Source of the DNA: an uncultured Collinsella sp.
GTDB lineage: Bacteria > Actinomycetota > Coriobacteriia > Coriobacteriales > Coriobacteriaceae
Direction: 5' to 3'
DNA length: 22,906 nt
NCBI GenBank assembly: GCA_900542085.1
Contig: UQMK01000033.1
Coordinates: forward strand, 1 to 22,906
The notes under the pieces were generated by a model that searched no databases, had not been told where the DNA came from, and saw nothing but the letters and a program-made list of their open reading frames with translations. The position numbers and the translations under genes were made by a program. Positions within the stretch are counted from its first letter, which is position 1. Every line of letters begins with the position of its first letter. Shown here one piece after another: positions 15,832-22,906 of the stretch.

Positions 15832-18135
15832 TCACGGTCGCTGGCATCGCATGGCAAAGCCCTTCGCGGTCGGCGTGACGGTAATGTCGCCGTGTTCGAT
15901 GGTGCATGCGAACGCACCACCCGCTTCCTTAACTGCATCGATGCAGGCATCCGACGGATGGCCGTAACGATTCCCCTCGCCGGCGCTCGCGATAGAGAAC
16001 TCGGGCTTAAGCGTGCCCAGCAGGTCTGTGTCGACGGAAACTTTTGAGCCATGATGCCCCAGCTTGAGCACATCGATATCTCCCACCTCCTGTACAAACT
16101 CGCGCTCCTGATCGAGCTCGGCGTCACCAGTAAGGAGCACGCGCAGGCTCTTGCCTTCCTGAGCGTAGGAGAGCAGCAAAACAAGAGAGTCCTCATTGCC
16201 CTCGCCATCCACCGTGTCAAACGGCCACATCACACGAGCCCGAAATGCGCCGATATCGACCGTGTCTCCGCGAGCCACCTGCCGATACGTTACACCCGGG
16301 CGATTCAGGACCTCAGTAGGCGCGCCGTCAAGTGCATCGGCCGCGACCGCAATGGTTCCAACCGAAAAACGATCGAGTACGTCGGGAAGACCGCCCCAAT
16401 GGTCTTCGTCCCAATGCGTCACGAAGACGGCGTCGATATGGTGGACGTTATTGCGAACCAACGCCGACACCACGCGGTCATCGAGCCCACAGTCGACGAG
16501 TGCCACGGCGCCACCCTGACGAACCAGAATCGCATCGGCCTGGCCAACATCGAGGACCGTTACCGAAGGCGGCGCACATCGATCCCAATAGACATACGGA
16601 ACACCCGCTGCGAGCATTAAACACAGCAGCCCCGCTGCCATGCTCCGCGCGCGGGGGCGTGGCCACCAGACCAAGATGGCCACCAGCGCGAACGGCACCA
16701 CATATACCAAGGGCGTATCGGGCGGCACGCTTACGGATGCGCCCGGAACGGCAGCAAAGAGCTGTTCAAAGAACAGCGCACAGCGGGCGACAATCATGGG
16801 CACCACGAGCGCCCCGTGACGCAGCAGCGGCACAAGCGAGCAGGGCACCAGCACAACCGATACAGCGAGCAGCACGCTTATCACCGGACCGATCACGGCA
16901 TTTGCAAGTGGGGCAATGAGCGAAAACGTCTCAAATGCGGGAATCGTAACGGGAAGTGTCGCCAGCTGCGAGCACAGCGTGACAGACAAAACGCTGGCGA
17001 CACCCGATGGCATGCCCAGCTCGCCCAAGGCGTAGGTGGCGTAGGGGCAAAAACAAAGGATGGCAAAAACACTGACGCACGAAAGCTGAAAACCCATTTC
17101 GAACAATACCGTCGGACGCAGCAACACAAAGATTGCCATGGTGACGAACAGAGCCGAGAGGCCATGCCGACGACGTCCGGCGCCGTTGGCGACAAGCGAC
17201 GCCGCCACCATGCAGCACGCGCGCACGGCCGAGGGAGAAGCGCCCGTAAAAACGGCACAGGCAGCGAGGGCCAGCACCAACAGCCCCCGCTGCAGCCCAC
17301 GAGAGAGGCGTGTCTTTTGCAGGGCGCTCTCAATCACAAACCCCACGATGGCAAGATGACTACCCGAGACAGCGATAAGATGTGCGGTGCCCGTTACCGA
17401 AAACCAATCGCCCGCCGGCTGGGCACGCAGCTCGGCCGAACGTCCGCAGACAACGCCGGCAATGAGCGAGCGCGCTGGATCGGTCGCGGGCGCGATAACG
17501 GCAAGGAGCTCGTTTCGAAGCCAAGACAACGGGCCTGGAGGGCCCTCGTCGATCGATACCAACCGGACGACTTTAACCTTTCGAAGCTCGCCCCGAAGCA
17601 CGCGTGAGCGCCCATACGCATCATTCTCAAAGCGCGAAATTCGACCGATAGCACGTACATGCGAACCGGCGCCGAGCTCACGATCACACGACAGCCGTAC
17701 CTGACCCAAACGCTTTTCGCCCGCATACGCATCACAGGTATAGGAGTACGCACCGTCATTGATGGACGGATCGCCGCACACAACAAATTCGAGACTGCTC
17801 GCAGCCCGATTATCCAGTGCCCTCGATACGCGCAGTGCCCCTATCGCCCAAGCCACAGACACGACCGCTCCCGCAACGAGGCCAAGGGCCGCGGCATACA
17901 GCCATCGCTTCCACCGCACAAGACGCATACAGGACCGTGCCAATACGACGCACGCCGCAGCCGCGAAGGGAATGGCCATAAGCAATGTGACGGGCGCCGC
18001 CCGCCCTCCCAGCAGCACATCGGCTGCCATGTTAAGTACCAACCCACAGCTCGCACACAAGCCGGCACAAAGGGCCATCGTCCACGGCATCAAGGGGCGC
18101 GGTGGCATCACATGCTCGCGTTCGGTCGCACTCAT
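15832..18135 (-). CDS. comEC: ComEC/Rec2 competence DNA channel protein
   Basis: Integral membrane protein thought to pass single-stranded DNA into the cytoplasm. The 767-residue product has N-terminal membrane segments (about 18-100), an OB-fold-like soluble part (about 113-195), a multi-span competence domain (about 205-510, with GTAHLIAVSGSHLAIVGF and FQLSCVSVFAI), and a metallo-beta-lactamase domain (about 522-767, with VLDVGQADAILV, THWDEDHWGG at 573-582 and LGHHGSKVS). All three domains are present. The ATG at 18135 overlaps the comEA stop (ATGA); an upstream TTG at 18147 would add four residues. It follows comEA and precedes holA. Confidence 0.94.
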   Translation of the reverse strand: MSATEREHVMPPRPLMPWTMALCAGLCASCGLVLNMAADVLLGGRAAPVTLLMAIPFAAAACVVLARSCMRLVRWKRWLYAAALGLVAGAVVSVAWAIGALRVSRALDNRAASSLEFVVCGDPSINDGAYSYTCDAYAGEKRLGQVRLSCDRELGAGSHVRAIGRISRFENDAYGRSRVLRGELRKVKVVRLVSIDEGPPGPLSWLRNELLAVIAPATDPARSLIAGVVCGRSAELRAQPAGDWFSVTGTAHLIAVSGSHLAIVGFVIESALQKTRLSRGLQRGLLVLALAACAVFTGASPSAVRACCMVAASLVANGAGRRRHGLSALFVTMAIFVLLRPTVLFEMGFQLSCVSVFAILCFCPYATYALGELGMPSGVASVLSVTLCSQLATLPVTIPAFETFSLIAPLANAVIGPVISVLLAVSVVLVPCSLVPLLRHGALVVPMIVARCALFFEQLFAAVPGASVSVPPDTPLVYVVPFALVAILVWWPRPRARSMAAGLLCLMLAAGVPYVYWDRCAPPSVTVLDVGQADAILVRQGGAVALVDCGLDDRVVSALVRNNVHHIDAVFVTHWDEDHWGGLPDVLDRFSVGTIAVAADALDGAPTEVLNRPGVTYRQVARGDTVDIGAFRARVMWPFDTVDGEGNEDSLVLLLSYAQEGKSLRVLLTGDAELDQEREFVQEVGDIDVLKLGHHGSKVSVDTDLLGTLKPEFSIASAGEGNRYGHPSDACIDAVKEAGGAFACTIEHGDITVTPTAKGFAMRCQRP

Positions 18136-18842
18136 ACGCAGATGCAATCTTTAATTTTGGCGAGCTTCTTCTCACCGATCCCCGATACGCGCATAAGGTC
18201 ATCGACCGAGGCAAAGGCCCCGTTTTGCGTCCGCTCGTCGATAATTGACTGGGCCATAGAAGGCCCGATGCCCGAAAGCGTCTGCAGCTCCGCCGCATTT
18301 GCCGTATTGATGTTCACGAGCCCAGACGAAGACCCCGTACCAGGTGTCGTGGCAGCACCGCTTTCAGCCCCGCCGACCGCCGCGGTCGCTTGTTGCTCCC
18401 CCACCGTCGGAACATAGATCTTTTGACCATCTGTGATCTTGGACGCACGATTAAGCCCTGTCACATCCGCCTCGGCCGTAAGCCCTCCGGCGGCATCGAT
18501 CGCCTGGGATACCCGCGCTCCATCTTTGAATCGGTACACGCCAGGCCTCACAACGGCGCCATCAACATCGACGTACACCTCGGCAGCAGAAGAGCTCTTG
18601 TCAGACGACTCATCGGCATCGTCAGGTGACGCATCCCCGGCCTCATGCACATCCAAGGTGCCCGCCTCATCACCACGCTCAAACGACACGCCGCTGGAGC
18701 GGCTACTAAAACTTGCCATCGCCAAGCCGCTCGCGGCGGCAATGACAACCAGAATCGCCACGACCACCGCCTTATGGCCGAGCAGCTTTTCTGCCCAGCG
18801 GTCCATCCGTTTAACCCGTTCGTGTTGCTCGCGCTGCGCCAT
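18132..18842 (-). CDS. comEA: ComEA DNA-binding competence protein
   Basis: Membrane-anchored receptor that binds double-stranded DNA outside the membrane and feeds ComEC. The 236-residue product has one transmembrane segment (about 25-45), an acidic Ser-rich linker (50-87), an SLBB domain (about 88-145, VYVDVDGAVVRPGVYRF), a Gly/Ala/Thr linker, and paired helix-hairpin-helix motifs (174-236, with LVNINTANAAELQTLSGIG and LMRVSGIGEKKLAKIKD). The ATG at 18842 has GGAGG eight bases upstream. It overlaps comEC by four bases. About 214 bases separate it from thiI, including the thiI terminator; no clear promoter was recognised there. Confidence 0.94.
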   Translation of the reverse strand: MAQREQHERVKRMDRWAEKLLGHKAVVVAILVVIAAASGLAMASFSSRSSGVSFERGDEAGTLDVHEAGDASPDDADESSDKSSSAAEVYVDVDGAVVRPGVYRFKDGARVSQAIDAAGGLTAEADVTGLNRASKITDGQKIYVPTVGEQQATAAVGGAESGAATTPGTGSSSGLVNINTANAAELQTLSGIGPSMAQSIIDERTQNGAFASVDDLMRVSGIGEKKLAKIKDCICV

Positions 18843-18915
18843 AGCAAACACCTCCCAACACCATCGTGTCAGGAAACGAACGCTACGGCCTCCGCACGTC
18901 CACACCAGTTGTCGC

Positions 18916-18935
18916 GGTCAAACCAAAAGCTGACC
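18916..18935. repeat. Small inverted repeat upstream of comEA
   Basis: GGTCA and TGACC separated by ten bases, lying about 75-95 bases upstream of the comEA ATG in the 214-base gap after thiI. It could be a regulator-binding site for competence genes. Arms are only five bases long, so chance occurrence is quite possible. Apart from this and the thiI terminator I see nothing definite in the gap. Confidence 0.25.
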
Positions 18936-19011
18936 AAAACCTTGCGAAAAAATGCCCATTTATTCAGGAACACGTCGATAAATGCACCGTATATCGCCAA
19001 AATCCCAGATA

Positions 19012-19046
19012 CAAAAAGACCGACGATGCAAATGCACCGCCGGTCT
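19012..19046 (-). terminator. Rho-independent terminator after thiI
   Basis: On the minus strand a stem of about 14 bp (AGACCGGCGGTGCA pairing with TGCATCGTCGGTCT, two G-U pairs) is followed by TTTTTGT. It lies 11 bases past the thiI stop and ends the ihf-gmk-rpoZ-thiI unit. Confidence 0.9.
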
Positions 19047-19056
19047 ATACACAAGA

Positions 19057-20301
19057 TTATTCGTGATCTTGGTAAATCTCACGCGGAGCGAGCTCGGAAT
19101 GTTTGCGTTTTAAGGTCTTAGGGGCCTTATACGTATTGCTCTCGAAGTCGATATACTCGGTCTGTTTAAGCAAACGCTCAATCATCTCCTCGTGATCGAA
19201 TAGCCCCCACGCCTCATGCACGGCATCGAGTTTAGCGTGCGTCTCGGGACGACGCGGCATAAACAGCGTGCAGCAGTCGGGAGCAGCCTCGGTCGAGATA
19301 TCGAACGTACCGATCTCCTCAGCGCGTGCGATGATCTCCTGCTTGTCCGAACCGATCAACGGACGGAACACGGGGATCTTCACGGCCTCGTTGACGGCCA
19401 TGATGTTCTCGAGCGTCTGGGAGGCAACCTGACCGAGCGATTCGCCGGTCACGATAGCCTTGGCGCCCTCGATATGCGCGATGCGCTCGGCAACCGAATA
19501 CATGATGCGACGGTACATGATCACGCGCAGGTTGCTGGGGCAGGTAACCGAAATCTCGCGCTGGCAGTCGCCAAACGGGACTACGTACAGGCGACCGATC
19601 TGGACACCCGGCTCAAGCGCACGGATGATGTCCTGCACCAAATACTCGCTCGTATCGGGCGTCTGCGGACGGCCGGAAAAATGTACCGGCACGCACACCG
19701 CGCCGCGGCGCGCGAGCATCCAGGTCGCCACCGGAGAATCGATGCCCGAGGAAAGCAGCGTCACGACCTTGCCGGCAGAACCCACCGGCAGACCGCCCAC
19801 GCCGCGCTCGGAGCGCGCATACACATAGACGCTACCCTGTACCACCAGCACGTGCAGCATCGCGTCGGGATCGTGCATCTGGACCTTTTTATCGGGAAAC
19901 GCCTCGCACAGTACCTCGCCAACCTGTCGATTGATATCAATCGAGGTGAGCTCATAGTCGGTGTTAGAGCGCTTGGCATGCACCTTAAACGACTCGAAGG
20001 GACCAAATTCGCGCAGCGCCTTCACGGCGGCGGCGCAGTACTCCTGCGGGTCGCGGTTGGTGTGGTACGCCAGGGACACGCGGGCAACGCCGGGGACGGT
20101 GCGAATGACGCGCGCCGCCTCGTCGGCCTGATGCTCGTTAAAGGTCACGAGGATATAACCGGAAATTCGAGACACGGCATTCACGGAAAAGGCGGCCAAG
20201 GCCGCCTTGATGTTATCCATGAGGATATGCTCAAAATGTGCGCGGTTCTTGCCCTTCAGTCCAACCTCGTGATAGTGGACCAGGCAGACGCGGGCTGCCA
20301 T
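19057..20301 (-). CDS. thiI: tRNA 4-thiouridine synthase ThiI (no rhodanese domain)
   Basis: Adenylates U8 of tRNA for sulfur transfer; also linked to thiazole synthesis in some bacteria. The 414-residue product has the N-terminal ferredoxin-like part (HYHEVGLKGKNRAHFE), a THUMP domain (about 60-165), and a PP-loop ATPase domain with SSGIDSPVATW (184-194), SGRPQTPDTSEY and TGESLGQVASQT. It ends shortly after the PP-loop domain, so the C-terminal rhodanese domain of E. coli ThiI is absent, as in most Gram-positive versions. The ATG at 20301 directly abuts the rpoZ stop (TAAATG) with no good Shine-Dalgarno, suggesting coupling. A terminator follows. Confidence 0.94.
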   Translation of the reverse strand: MAARVCLVHYHEVGLKGKNRAHFEHILMDNIKAALAAFSVNAVSRISGYILVTFNEHQADEAARVIRTVPGVARVSLAYHTNRDPQEYCAAAVKALREFGPFESFKVHAKRSNTDYELTSIDINRQVGEVLCEAFPDKKVQMHDPDAMLHVLVVQGSVYVYARSERGVGGLPVGSAGKVVTLLSSGIDSPVATWMLARRGAVCVPVHFSGRPQTPDTSEYLVQDIIRALEPGVQIGRLYVVPFGDCQREISVTCPSNLRVIMYRRIMYSVAERIAHIEGAKAIVTGESLGQVASQTLENIMAVNEAVKIPVFRPLIGSDKQEIIARAEEIGTFDISTEAAPDCCTLFMPRRPETHAKLDAVHEAWGLFDHEEMIERLLKQTEYIDFESNTYKAPKTLKRKHSELAPREIYQDHE

Positions 20302-20583
20302 TTAGGCTTCAGCAACCTTGTGGCCGAGCGCCTTCTCATAACGGGCCTCGTCGTAGGAGATATCGCCGTCGACGATCTCGTCCATAGCCATCGAGATGGT
20401 ATCGGCACCGGAGAGTGCAATGGTGATGTCGTCGACATCCTGAACGGCGAGCACGCGGTTGTGCTGGCCACGCAGCATGCTGTTAATGTCGCAGGCGCGC
20501 TTGGAGGCAAGCGAGGCGAGCAGGAAGCGGTTGTGATCGGTCTTCTCCAGAAGATCGTCAATGCAAGGCTTTACAACGGACAC
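20302..20583 (-). CDS. rpoZ: RNA polymerase omega subunit
   Basis: Small subunit aiding assembly of RNA polymerase through the beta' subunit. The 93-residue product has the omega pattern: PCIDDLLEKTDHNRFLLASLASKRACDIN near the N-terminus (quoted in part: DHNRFLLASLASKRACDIN), then MAMDEIVDGDISYDEA. The start is GTG at 20583, five bases after the gmk stop at 20589, with GAGG close upstream. The gmk-rpoZ order is near-universal in actinobacteria and firmicutes and supports a small, otherwise weakly recognisable protein. Confidence 0.93.
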   Translation of the reverse strand: MSVVKPCIDDLLEKTDHNRFLLASLASKRACDINSMLRGQHNRVLAVQDVDDITIALSGADTISMAMDEIVDGDISYDEARYEKALGHKVAEA

Positions 20584-20588
20584 GGACC

Positions 20589-21158
20589 TCAGATCCTTTC
20601 ATGCATATCGAGAACGCGAACGAGCTCATCGGTCGCGCGGTCGAGATCGTCATTCACCACGACGTCGTCGTAGCGGTCGGCAAGGGCAAGCTCATGGGCG
20701 GCGTTTGCCATACGCAGCTCGATCGTCTCGGGCGTCTCGGTACCGCGACCGACCAGACGCTCGCGGAGCACCTCGAGCGAAGGCGGCTTGATAAAAATCA
20801 GCACGGCCTCGGGGAAACGCTCCTTGACCTGCAAGGCACCCTGGACATCGATCTCCAAGATTAGAGACGAACCAGAGGCAAGCTTGGATGTGACCTCGCT
20901 CACCAAGGTGCCGTAGCAGTTACCGTGGACCTCGGCCCACTCAACAAACTCGCCGTTTGCCACGCGGCGGTCGAACTCCTCACGCGTCAGAAAAAAGTAA
21001 TTGACGCCGTCGACCTCGCCTTTGCGTGGGGCTCGCGTGGTAGCCGAAACCGTCAGGCCCAGGTTAGAGCGACGCTCGCGCACACGAGTGACGAGCGTGC
21101 CCTTGCCCGCGCCTGACGGTCCAGAAATCACAAAGAGCTTTGAATCCTGAGCGCTCAC
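20589..21158 (-). CDS. gmk: Guanylate kinase
   Basis: Phosphorylates GMP to GDP with ATP, feeding GTP and dGTP pools. The 189-residue product has the P-loop GPSGAGKGT (13-21), the GMP-binding stretch SATTRAPRKGEVDGVNYFF and FVEWAEVHGNCYGT, and ILEIDVQGALQVK. Length is standard. The start is GTG at 21158, immediately after the ihf stop (TAAGTG) with no clear Shine-Dalgarno, so it is probably translated by coupling. Part of the ihf-gmk-rpoZ-thiI unit. Confidence 0.97.
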   Translation of the reverse strand: MSAQDSKLFVISGPSGAGKGTLVTRVRERRSNLGLTVSATTRAPRKGEVDGVNYFFLTREEFDRRVANGEFVEWAEVHGNCYGTLVSEVTSKLASGSSLILEIDVQGALQVKERFPEAVLIFIKPPSLEVLRERLVGRGTETPETIELRMANAAHELALADRYDDVVVNDDLDRATDELVRVLDMHERI

Positions 21159-21467
21159 TTATTTGGTCAGCTGCTCGAGGAGCTGCTCGCGCTGACGGAC
21201 GCCGAGGCCCTGGACGCGACGGGTAGCGGAGATGCCGAGCTCCTCCATGATCTTGGCGGCCTTGGCCTTGCCATAACCGGGGAGAGACTCGATGAGGGTG
21301 GAAACCTTCATGCGGGAAGCGATGGGGTCATCGGAGTTGAGCACGGACTCGAGGGACTTCTCGCCCTTCTTGATCTGCTCGCGAAGCTCAGCGCGGGCGT
21401 GACGTGCGGCGGCAGCCTTCTCAAGAGCCTGCTTGCGCTGCTCGTCGGTAAGCTGAGGGAGTGCCAT
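21159..21467 (-). CDS. ihf: Actinobacterial integration host factor (mIHF type)
   Basis: Small nucleoid-associated DNA-binding protein, required for growth in several actinobacteria and unrelated in fold to E. coli IHF. The 102-residue product begins MALPQLTDEQRKQALEKAAA, with a basic helical N-terminus (ARHARAELREQIKKGE) and the C-terminal helix-turn-helix-like part LPGYGKAKAAKIMEELGI and RRVQGLGVRQREQLLEQL. The start is ATG at 21467 with GGAGG five bases upstream; a TTG four codons earlier overlaps that Shine-Dalgarno and is rejected. The pyrF-ihf-gmk-rpoZ order is a strong actinobacterial signature. Confidence 0.94.
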   Translation of the reverse strand: MALPQLTDEQRKQALEKAAAARHARAELREQIKKGEKSLESVLNSDDPIASRMKVSTLIESLPGYGKAKAAKIMEELGISATRRVQGLGVRQREQLLEQLTK

Positions 21468-21508
21468 TCGAACCTCCAAATAGTTGGGTTATATCTGATG
21501 CAATAATT

Positions 21509-21540
21509 GGCATTTTAGCACGTCAAACGCACTAAATGCC
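21509..21540. promoter_or_regulatory. Inverted repeat overlapping the ihf promoter
   Basis: GGCATTTTAGCACG, a 5-base spacer TCAAA, then CGCACTAAATGCC. The arms pair over 13 positions with one bulged base and two G-U pairs. The repeat covers the extended -10 element of ihf, so it is placed like an operator. There is no T-run after it on either strand, which argues against a terminator. Confidence 0.55.
21512..21520 (-). promoter_or_regulatory. Promoter of ihf-gmk-rpoZ-thiI, extended -10 (TGCTAAAAT)
   Basis: TAAAAT preceded by TGC on the minus strand, about 45 bases upstream of the ihf ATG. The -35 region is weak (TTGGGC at about 20 bases). Placement upstream of the first gene of a tight operon supports the call. 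Confidence 0.5.
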
Positions 21541-21568
21541 CAATCGACGGCACCATAGGTTAGACGAT

Positions 21569-21662
21569 ACCTGCGAAAAGTGCAATATACGGAGGTCAAA
21601 GTTGAGCCCCTGACCTGCGATTCCACACAAAGGATGGGAAAGTTTTCGCAGGCACAGGGGCT
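21569..21662. repeat. Nested inverted repeats after pyrF
   Basis: AGCCCCTG and CCTGCGA (21605-21620) pair with TCGCAGG and CAGGGGCT (21646-21662), giving a 15-bp stem with a small asymmetric interior loop and a 25-base terminal loop. A second copy, CCTGCGAAAA at 21570-21579, pairs perfectly over ten bases with TTTTCGCAGG at 21643-21652, which would exclude part of the first stem. AGGTCA (21593-21598) can also pair with TGACCT (21611-21616). No T-run follows, so this is not a standard terminator. It may be a dispersed intergenic element or a structured 3' region. Confidence 0.65.
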
Positions 21663-21707
21663 AATTTGTGCTAATGAGACCCAAAAGTGGTGACTTGAGG
21701 GAATCTT

Positions 21708-22424
21708 TTAGGCGACGTTTTCGACCAGCTCGGCAACGATAGCGTCAAATGCGGCAACCGGGTCGTCGGCACCGGTGATGGGTCGGCCCACCACGATGTG
21801 GCTCGCACCGCGCTCGATAGCCTGGGAGGGCGTCGCCACGCGGGATTGATCGCCCAGGGCGGCACCCACCGGACGCACGCCCGGAGTCACAATGAGGGCA
21901 TCGGGGCCCAGCAGCTCACGCATATCGTGGGCCTCCATCGGCGAGCACACGATGCCGTCGATGCCGTTAGCCTGGGCAAGCTTTGCCAGGCGGGCGGCCT
22001 CCTCGGCCACGGGCGACTCGACACCGATCTCGGTCAGCGCATCCTGGTTCATGCTCGTGAGCACGGTAATGGCAACGAGCTTGGCGCGATCCTCGCGCGC
22101 CTCCTCGGCACCCTCGCGGCAGGCAGCGAGCATAGCGCCCGAGCCCAGACCGTGGACCGAAAGCAGGTCGGCACCGGCAAGCGAGGCCGAACGGGCGGCG
22201 CCGCGCACCTGATGCGGAATGTCATGGAACTTGAGGTCGAGGAAGACCTTAAAGCCCAAGTCCTTGAACGTCTTGACGATCTCGGGGCCCTCAGCGTAAT
22301 AGAGCGTCATGCCGACCTTGAGCCAAGCGGCATGACCAGAAAGCTCGTGGGCGAGCTCGAGTGCACGCTCACGGTCGCAGTCGAGGGCGACGATAACGCG
22401 GTCGCGGGCATCGTTTTCTAGCAT
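21708..22424 (-). CDS. pyrF: Orotidine 5'-phosphate decarboxylase
   Basis: Catalyses OMP to UMP, the last step of pyrimidine synthesis. The 238-residue product has the opening RVIVALDCDRERALEL, the catalytic DLKFHDIPHQV block (D-x-K-x-x-D), ADLLSVHGLGSG, IVTPGVRPVGAALGDQ and the phosphate-binding GASHIVVGRPIT. The length is the short bacterial type. The ATG at 22424 overlaps the pyrD end by seven bases, with TAGGTG upstream; the open frame extending to 22673 lies inside pyrD and is a shadow. No T-run terminator follows; the downstream gap holds the inverted-repeat cluster. Confidence 0.96.
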   Translation of the reverse strand: MLENDARDRVIVALDCDRERALELAHELSGHAAWLKVGMTLYYAEGPEIVKTFKDLGFKVFLDLKFHDIPHQVRGAARSASLAGADLLSVHGLGSGAMLAACREGAEEAREDRAKLVAITVLTSMNQDALTEIGVESPVAEEAARLAKLAQANGIDGIVCSPMEAHDMRELLGPDALIVTPGVRPVGAALGDQSRVATPSQAIERGASHIVVGRPITGADDPVAAFDAIVAELVENVA

Positions 22425-22906
22425 TCGAAAGCACCTACCAGCTCGTTGATGTCCTTCACGCCCTGGGACTCCGCCCAGGCCTCGAGCTCGTGCGCGATCT
22501 TGAGCGAAGCGCACGGATCGACAAAGTTGGCCATGCCGACCGACACGCAGGTAGCACCGGCCAGGATAAACTCGGCCGCATCTTCGCCCGTCATGACGCC
22601 GCCGACACCGTTGATGGGGATATCGACGGCCTGAGCGACCTCCCAGACCATGCGCACGGCGATGTGGTGGCACAGCGGGCCCGAAAGGCCGCCCTTGGGC
22701 TTAGCCACGCGGGACTTGCGGGTATGAACGTCGATGGCCATGCCCTGAATGGAGTTGATGACCGAAAGGCCATCGGCGCCGGCGGCCTCGAGAGCCTTGG
22801 CAATCTCGGCAACGTTAACCGGAGCCATCTTTACGAACAGCGGCTTATCGGTCACCTTGCGGCAGGCAGCCATAACGGCAGAGGCGCCCCCGGGCGCAAT
22901 CCCGCG
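22418..22906 (-). CDS. pyrD: Dihydroorotate dehydrogenase 1B catalytic subunit, C-terminal part
   Basis: Oxidises dihydroorotate to orotate with FMN. Only the last 162 codons or so are in the window; the N-terminus lies beyond base 22906. Visible are KPLFVKMAPVNVAEIAKALE, GADGLSVINSIQGMAID, the class-1B phrase KPKGGLSGP, and the FMN phosphate-binding IPINGVGGVMTGEDAAEFI followed by GATCVSVGMANFVDP. The catalytic-base cysteine of class 1B enzymes lies upstream, outside the window. Class 1B enzymes use NAD+ through a PyrK partner, expected just upstream. Overlaps pyrF. Confidence 0.93.
   Translation of the reverse strand, partial: RGIAPGGASAVMAACRKVTDKPLFVKMAPVNVAEIAKALEAAGADGLSVINSIQGMAIDVHTRKSRVAKPKGGLSGPLCHHIAVRMVWEVAQAVDIPINGVGGVMTGEDAAEFILAGATCVSVGMANFVDPCASLKIAHELEAWAESQGVKDINELVGAFEC

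Noticed and set aside
18869..19054. Small hydrophobic minus-strand frame (61 codons) between thiI and comEA
   Set aside because: Its start lies just past the thiI stop and its first codons form the thiI terminator hairpin; no Shine-Dalgarno site and no other support. A real small membrane protein cannot be fully excluded.
21509..21540. CIRCE-type heat-shock operator
   Set aside because: The arms start TTAGCAC like CIRCE but the rest and the spacer (5 rather than 9 bases) do not match, and the downstream genes are not chaperones.

Overview
The window reads as an ordinary chromosomal core region of a GC-rich actinobacterium, most likely a Coriobacteriia member close to Collinsella (inference). 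The reasons are a short actinobacterial-type integration host factor directly upstream of gmk and rpoZ, a PyrD 1B/PyrF pair, frequent GTG/TTG starts, strong GC bias at third positions and the order lepA-hemW-dnaJ-phoH-ybeY-era-recO. Every gene I can support is on the minus strand, so transcription runs from high to low coordinates. No tRNA, rRNA, CRISPR array, insertion sequence or prophage is visible, and no gap between genes exceeds about 250 bases.

Layout in the direction of transcription. (1) 22906-21708: end of pyrD, overlapping pyrF (last steps of UMP synthesis). (2) 21707-21468: a 240-base intergenic region packed with inverted repeats and holding a probable promoter. (3) 21467-19057: ihf-gmk-rpoZ-thiI (nucleoid protein, guanylate kinase, RNA polymerase omega, tRNA 4-thiouridine synthase), with stop and start codons adjacent or nearly so and ending in a clear hairpin/T-run terminator. 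(4) 18842-14791: comEA-comEC-holA (DNA uptake plus DNA polymerase III delta). (5) 14657-14391: rpsT with its own extended -10 promoter and a strong terminator. (6) 14294-2792: a long run of closely packed genes: lepA, dusB, hemW, a membrane-anchored DnaJ-like protein, dnaJ, mtaB, phoH, ybeY, dgkA, era, recO. These cover translation back-tracking and tRNA modification, heme chaperoning, Hsp70 co-chaperones, rRNA and ribosome maturation, lipid carrier recycling and recombination repair. (7) 2653-2375 rpsO and 2224-<1 pnp, separated by a terminator and a second hairpin.

Most of the window is housekeeping. The most unusual items are the DnaJ-like protein at 9038-10141, whose C-terminal half is replaced by hydrophobic membrane segments; the nested, mutually exclusive inverted repeats after pyrF; an inverted repeat covering the ihf promoter; a probable leaderless lepA start 30 bases after a terminator; an 18-base perfect palindrome at the rpsO transcription start; and a long acidic N-terminal extension on Era. 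I did not find a clearly new multi-gene system. All family assignments come from reading the translated sequence; no database search was possible.
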